Assembly (NCBI RefSeq): GCF_907165205.1
Contig: NC_058197.1
Coordinates: 15,182,266 to 15,246,265 of the forward strand
Length of the DNA: 64,000 nucleotides
Direction of reading: 5' to 3'
Source of the DNA: Coccinella septempunctata
Taxonomy: Eukaryota; Arthropoda; Insecta; Coleoptera; Coccinellidae
Shown piece after piece: positions 59,031-64,000 of this stretch. Under the pieces are notes generated by a model. It was given only the letters and a program-made list of their open reading frames with translations, was not told the origin of the DNA and did not search any database. The first letter of the stretch is position 1. The number at the start of each line of letters is the position of its first letter. The translations under genes were made by a program, and so were the position numbers.

Positions 59031-59719
59031 TACTCTTTGAAATATTTCTCAACTATTCATTCACACCATGTATTCACATACAGCTAATCAGGTATGTAAT
59101 GGACATCTGATGTCACGTCTTGTGGACATGGGTATAGCAATTGTCGTTTACAAGCCTATCTGACAGTTCATATGATTTATAACTCGTCCGAAATTCAAAA
59201 GTTAACCGAGGATACTGCATCAACAATCACAAACTCAATGAATATTTCAAATTGCACGAAAGTCACTATGTATATGAACTAAAACATCGTTGAATCTCGA
59301 AATGGTATTTTTGAAAACCGTAAAATTGACGTCTGAATGAAACATTTTGATATTTGCAACGTCTTCATTCAGAAAAATGATATCTACGATCATTCGACAT
59401 TTGAAGAAACTGCATTTTTATACTTATTTCAGATGTAGGAGGTGAACTTACCTTGTTTTTTCTGCCAACCGAAGGGAAGTCACGTTGATATCGTCAGCAA
59501 CCTGTAAAGAAACAAAAATGTAATCGTTCACAAAATTGCTGCTAAGCGCTCACAAATTATCAGTTACATTTCACACGTTTAACATGCAGAACTACTTCTG
59601 TTTACGTGATTTTTACGGCTTTAGAATGGTTTCCAAAAGAACGAGTCAATGTTACCAGAACAACATTGCTTCCATGTCAGTCATCGATGGGAAATCGATA
59701 GATTTAGTTGATCCTGATC
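59031..59719. other. Unclassified AT-rich sequence
   Basis: No gene or repeat is recognised. Confidence 0.4.
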
Positions 59720-60000
59720 ATAGCAGGATGTGTGGGGAGGAGGAACAAACCCAGAATCACCTAGATATAGAACTAGGTCCTTCCTGAGGCGATAATGTCC
59801 TGTGAGGAATCCAGGAGGGAAGTGTAGCAAATTCTACTTCTATGTTTAGAATCCCAAGGAATTTCTTGGAGTGTTACAGCCTCTGGAAATTCCTTCCAGA
59901 GTATCTACCTATTTGTCTTCGGGTTTTGTCGTCTCCTTTACATTATAGGTACATTTTTCGTGTGCACCTTTCAAAGGAGATGCCGTTTGACTCATTCAAA
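59720..60000. pseudogene. LINE tail with internal inversion
   Basis: On the plus strand 59730-59780 reads RMCGEEEQTQNHLDIEL, part of the Cys tail. Directly after it, the minus strand of 59775-59830 reads PPGFLTGHYRLRKD, the box that normally precedes that tail on the same strand. The two adjacent pieces are thus inverted relative to each other. The following 150 bp resembles the linker region on the minus strand. Confidence 0.6.
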
Positions 60001-62935
60001 AGGCCTTTTGGCCTTAATTGCGTGAATTGCAGCAACAATAGGTGGCAAAGAGGCTTATATCGAATCGTAACTTGCGAAAAATATAAACTGCTATTCATTA
60101 CTTGATATTCCTCGCATAAACCGGCGATGATTCGTAAAATACAAGTCTCCCCCGTTCCGCTATCATGTCCAACGTCCCCTCTCGGCTAATTTCAATTCGG
60201 CTCTTAATAATTCATCGTCGAAAAAGGCCGGGAAAGTCAACTTTTAAATTCGTTCATGCCCGAAACGTTGTATCAGCAATTCCGGGCCTCTAATCTCCGC
60301 CCCGATCGGTAGGAAAACATCGATAAAAATAATTAAAAATGTACCCTATCGATAAATTTTAATTACAGTACGTTGAATTTGCATAAATTTCCCGTTGCCG
60401 GAACATCTGGCGTCGTCGGTGCCAGAAGCGCGAAGGACAAAGTCGAAGCGGAGGACTATCCTGGTCGAAGGGCCATCTGTCTTCGGGCATGCACGTCGTC
60501 CTTTTCAACCCTTCTCGGAGGATTTCGAAAGGTGTCGAAGTATGTGGGGGAACACTTCGAGGAGGAACGGGATCCGCGTTTCGAATTTCACTGGCCAACG
60601 TAGCTTTTAAATGTAACTTGTCCAAGGAACCAAATTTATTTTCTTACTCCCTTGTACCTTGAGGAAAAGCGACTCAGAGCCTAGCATAGTTTGAGTGACA
60701 CTTAACATACATATTTTTAAGAGAGCATACAATATTTCCAGCAAAGAGATCTTTAAACCAGCATATTATATCCATTTGTTCAAGTTCTCAAATTGCAGGA
60801 ATCGTGGGTATATCACCATTATCAAGAAGGGCCAGAGAGCGCTGAAAATGTTCGAATTTTCCATACAAAAATGAAGAAAACATGTCTGAAGAAGCCAAGA
60901 ATGCAATATTAAAATTGATACCAAATGAATGCAGAAATTCCTGATATAGATAATATTTTGTATGAATCATTCATGCTGAAGTAAGTCTATAATATCCAAG
61001 GTGGGACTATAACACCTACAAATATTTTAACAGTGGATCCTTGAGGTTGAAAGAAACACTGTTTTCACTTACCGTTTTTCCGATTCAACCCTGATAAAAA
61101 AATATAGCTATTTTAAGTTTTCATAGCGAGCTTTGCCTATGCCACCCCTGAAGAATCGAAATTCCCTCCAGAATAACAAGCTAAATCTACGTGTTCGATG
61201 TGTCTAAAAGTTTATCATCATCACTTGCAAACTATGTGTCATAGGTTTTGACAATTTTTCACTTTGAGAAGCCCCCCACAGATCACATCTGAAAAGCAAT
61301 TTTTTTTTTAGAAAACTGAGAGAAATGAAACAGATTTAAAAATTTCTAAGGGTCCAAAAAAGCAATCAAAACAAAATTTTGGCGTTGTTCCGTTATGAAT
61401 ACAAGGGGCAGAAAAAGCCACCCCTGAAATTTGTTTCGCAAGAATATTTTTTCCTTATTCATAATATACCATTGTAAAATCAATATTTGGTACCTTGATT
61501 TTGAACAAATAAGATGTATGATTTCATGATGAAAGTGTGGGTTACTGAGAAAAAAAATACTCATCAATTGTTACCTACGTAAAGGCTGCAAATATCTTCC
61601 TACTTGAATACACCTAGTAGGCAGATATTTTTCTGATATTATAGAGAAAAACCACCAACATTTTTACTGATTGCCTTCTAGCTCCCTTAAAATGCGTGTT
61701 TGAATTCGTTTCTGTTACTTTTCTAGTTTCCATGAAAAAAGTTGAAGATTGCTTTCAATCTTTAGGGGGGTGTATGGTAGGAGAGTAATAACCTTTATGA
61801 GAGACTCACATCATATTTTCACAAGGAATCACCCCTTAAATTTTTCCGTAAATATTCACTTACAATTTGTATAGTTGAAGAAAACTGATAGAAAAATTCA
61901 TGCAAAATATCTTTCCTTATAACTAGAAAATAAAAAAAGTTCGATACTTTTGAGAGTACCTGCCAGTTTGCTTTCAATTTCTCCAATTTTGAAAGTACAG
62001 AGAAAATGATTTGTTACTCTGAAAGACATGCAATTGTATTCACATAATTTTTACCTTTTCTCTGATAATATTGGGTACTAAATAGAAAAGTTATCATCAG
62101 GAATCACATAGTGAATTTGGACCATTCTAACTAAAAAAAATCGCTATTTTTCTCAAAAATTGCTCAATTTTGCCCATCACAATGTCCCAACTAAGAGAAA
62201 TTTCAGTGTTTTCCTTTCTGAGGTCTCGTCCATCGACAAAATTCCCCATTCCCAATTACCAAAGCCCGAGGCCAACAGCTGGAGCAGATATATCCCAAAG
62301 GACATCGCCAGCCGTACTACAACAATCTTCCCACCGACTCATATTCAATCGATCCGTTGAATATGCAAGAAATCCAAGACCCCAATCTACCCCGTACGGC
62401 CAAGATCAATTAAATATCACCCGTACAATCATACGGGTTGCTAAAGAATTACCTGTATAAATACCGGTTTTATTTGCATACTGGCATAAAATTAGACGCT
62501 CATGTCCGTACGGATACGCGATACGCCTATCGGTTTACCCGCGAAATAATGAGATCGTCGTATTCCTACGGTTCCCGATCGGGGACGTCTTTGTCTACGT
62601 GAATCAATTCCATGAATTATTCTAGAGGTGCCCCCCCCTCAAAGAACCCGTTCATCAATTAATACGACCATTGTGCCGAAAATGTATGTGAGAATGTATG
62701 TGGAGCTCTTACGAGATCAAGATGGTTATTTGCTAATTTCGATTATGCCTAAACATAGATCCGGATCTCTGAAGTGATCGAGATTAGAAAGGTACGTTGC
62801 TCAAGCCTTGATGAATAGGAATATTTTCAAGAGGTTAAGACTCTTCCCACGTTTTCTCGATTCATTGGGTCATTGATTCTTTTTCGGGAAAATTATAGAT
62901 CGTCAATTAACTGACTAAGTTGTCTCTCTTATGAG
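60001..62935. other. Unclassified sequence, CpG-rich and AT-rich parts
   Basis: The blocks 60120-60610 and 62230-62680 are CpG-rich and unique; 60620-62160 is AT-rich. Mirrored open stretches at 60359-60625 on both strands are not supported. A segment at about 61045-61100 (CCGATTCAACCCTGATAAAA) resembles 56010-56050. A CCCCCCC run is at about 62631. Confidence 0.4.
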
Positions 62936-62939
62936 TATC

Positions 62940-63580
62940 CAGGCCTTGGGATAATACAAGAAATGGAAAAGCCAACTTGGCAAAAAGGCATCAAGGTTAA
63001 AACCTGTGCATGAGTCCCAAACCCTTTGTGGGTTTCTGAAAAACCAAATATAGAACAACATGCTGCAGAAACACTTCACTCAGTGATTCTTTCATCAACC
63101 AACACCAGAAGTTCCAAGACCTACCACAAGCTACATTGAACCTCGAGTAATTAACAAATCGGACAAGAAAGACAGTGTGTTTACCCTGGTTTCCCAGTCA
63201 CTCGAGGGATCGAAGAAAATGAAGATTTACTTGCTATGAAAAGATGGGAAAATATACCTACAAGAAAGAATTCCAAAAGAAGGAAAAACCGAAAGAGAAT
63301 TACTCTGCAGGAATCTTACGAGACCAGAACACCTCAAAAAGTTCATTGGAAACATCAAAACCGCGAGATCTTAGAAGTTTCTGGATCACAGCGAGAATTT
63401 GCTACACTCCTTATGGGACATTATCGCTTCAGGAAGAACCTAAGGAGAGCAGGTCTAGAAGAAAACGACGTGTGCGGATTCTGTTGGGAGGAAGATGAAA
63501 CTCTAGATCACCTGGTGTTAGAAAGCCTCGCCATTGCTAGACAAAGCAAAAAATGTGTTGGATCTAGAATCTAGAATGCG
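62940..63580 (+). pseudogene. LINE RNase H end, linker and Cys tail
   Basis: The plus strand begins with a degraded end of RNase H around 62970 (AKKASRLKPVHESQTLCGF in one frame). A linker with RKNSKRRKNRKRITLQESYE follows (open from 63236), then LMGHYRFRKNLRRAGLEEND and VCGFCWEEDETLDHLVLES, the Cys tail, ending near 63570. It is the cleanest tail copy in the window, but RNase H is broken and the 5' part is missing. Confidence 0.8.
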
Positions 63581-64000
63581 ATATGAAGGCTTGCTGTATC
63601 GGAAAAATAAACAGCTCTATGCAAAGCCTGCTGGTCTTATAACCATCTCTCTGGTGAAGCAGTCTTCATTACAACCTACACATATGTGTAGCTCTATGGT
63701 TTTCTTGTCAAACCTTGTTCCCACAACTCGAACATACTGCCTTAAGATAGAAGGTACCCATTTTTACTCTATAGAGTCTCAATTTCAGAAGTTTATAGTG
63801 AAACCAAAGGACTCACTAGGGAATAATTTACTTCAATTCACCAAAGGCTTTTTCTACCAGCTCTGAAAGGTTCCTTTGGCTTCTGTTTCTGGCATATGCC
63901 AACTGATGGCCTAGCTACCAAGAGCCAAAAGATGATAGAGCTGCAAACCAAATTTCCAAAGCTGATATCACCACATCGTCGCTCAAAAATTTACGATCTT
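63581..64000. other. Unclassified sequence at window end
   Basis: A 110-codon plus-strand open stretch (63534-63866) overlaps the LINE tail in another frame and has no recognised motif. Nothing else is supported. Confidence 0.35.

Overview
The window reads as repeat-rich nuclear DNA from an insect. It holds mariner transposase relics of the type common in arthropods, several classes of non-LTR retrotransposon, a Penelope-type hammerhead ribozyme, palindromic MITEs and a degenerate TTAGG-type (telomere-motif) array. No operons, ribosome binding sites or dense coding appear. I cannot name the order or species. I find no complete host protein-coding gene. Every coding signal I can assign belongs to a mobile element, and all of those are truncated, frameshifted or mutated.

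Layout. 0-1 kb: minus-strand LINE 3' end. 1-5.4 kb: unclassified sequence with one small MITE. 5.5-9.1 kb: minisatellite built on an AAAGTCGTT core, which becomes a 245-bp higher-order repeat (HOR). 10-12.5 kb: LINE relics, including an RTE-type element with a C-terminal zinc-finger remnant. 12.9-13.6 kb: 182-bp tandem repeat with an exon-like open segment. 15.6-18.7 kb: 295-bp tandem repeat. 19.4-19.9 kb: small Penelope-like insertion with a hammerhead ribozyme and perfect 13-bp target-site duplications (TSDs). 21-22 kb: 192-bp tandem repeat interrupted by a TTAA-flanked mini-element and a palindromic MITE. 23.3-24.6 kb: mariner. 24.7-24.9 kb: MITE. 25.3-26.5 kb: jockey-like LINE with poly(A). 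27.5-30.7 kb: EcoRI-site minisatellite with HOR structure. 31.4-32.1 kb: second mariner, opposite strand. 32.1-34.2 kb: LINE fragments joined head to head. 35.1-37.4 kb: TA-flanked inverted-repeat element holding about four units of a 494-bp satellite. 38.1-44.3 kb: a free array of the same satellite, about 12.5 units. 44.6-44.8 kb: TATA box and possible first exon. 45-50 kb: LINE relics, a GT microsatellite and a GGTTA-like array. 50.8-53.8 kb: four near-identical 766-bp units with GC-rich hairpins. 54.0-54.8 kb: a third minisatellite. 56-64 kb: further LINE relics and unique sequence.

Tandem repeats cover roughly 22-23 kb, about a third of the window. Between the repeats lie blocks of apparently unique, CpG-rich sequence (for example 7.0-7.5, 24.9-25.3, 30.7-31.3, 48.0-48.3 and 57.2-58.0 kb). 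They may be what remains of the ancestral intergenic or intronic DNA. The strongest items for a second look are the hammerhead-bearing insertion, the satellite nested inside a transposon and expanded beside it, and the TTAA insertion with its empty site preserved in the neighbouring repeat unit.
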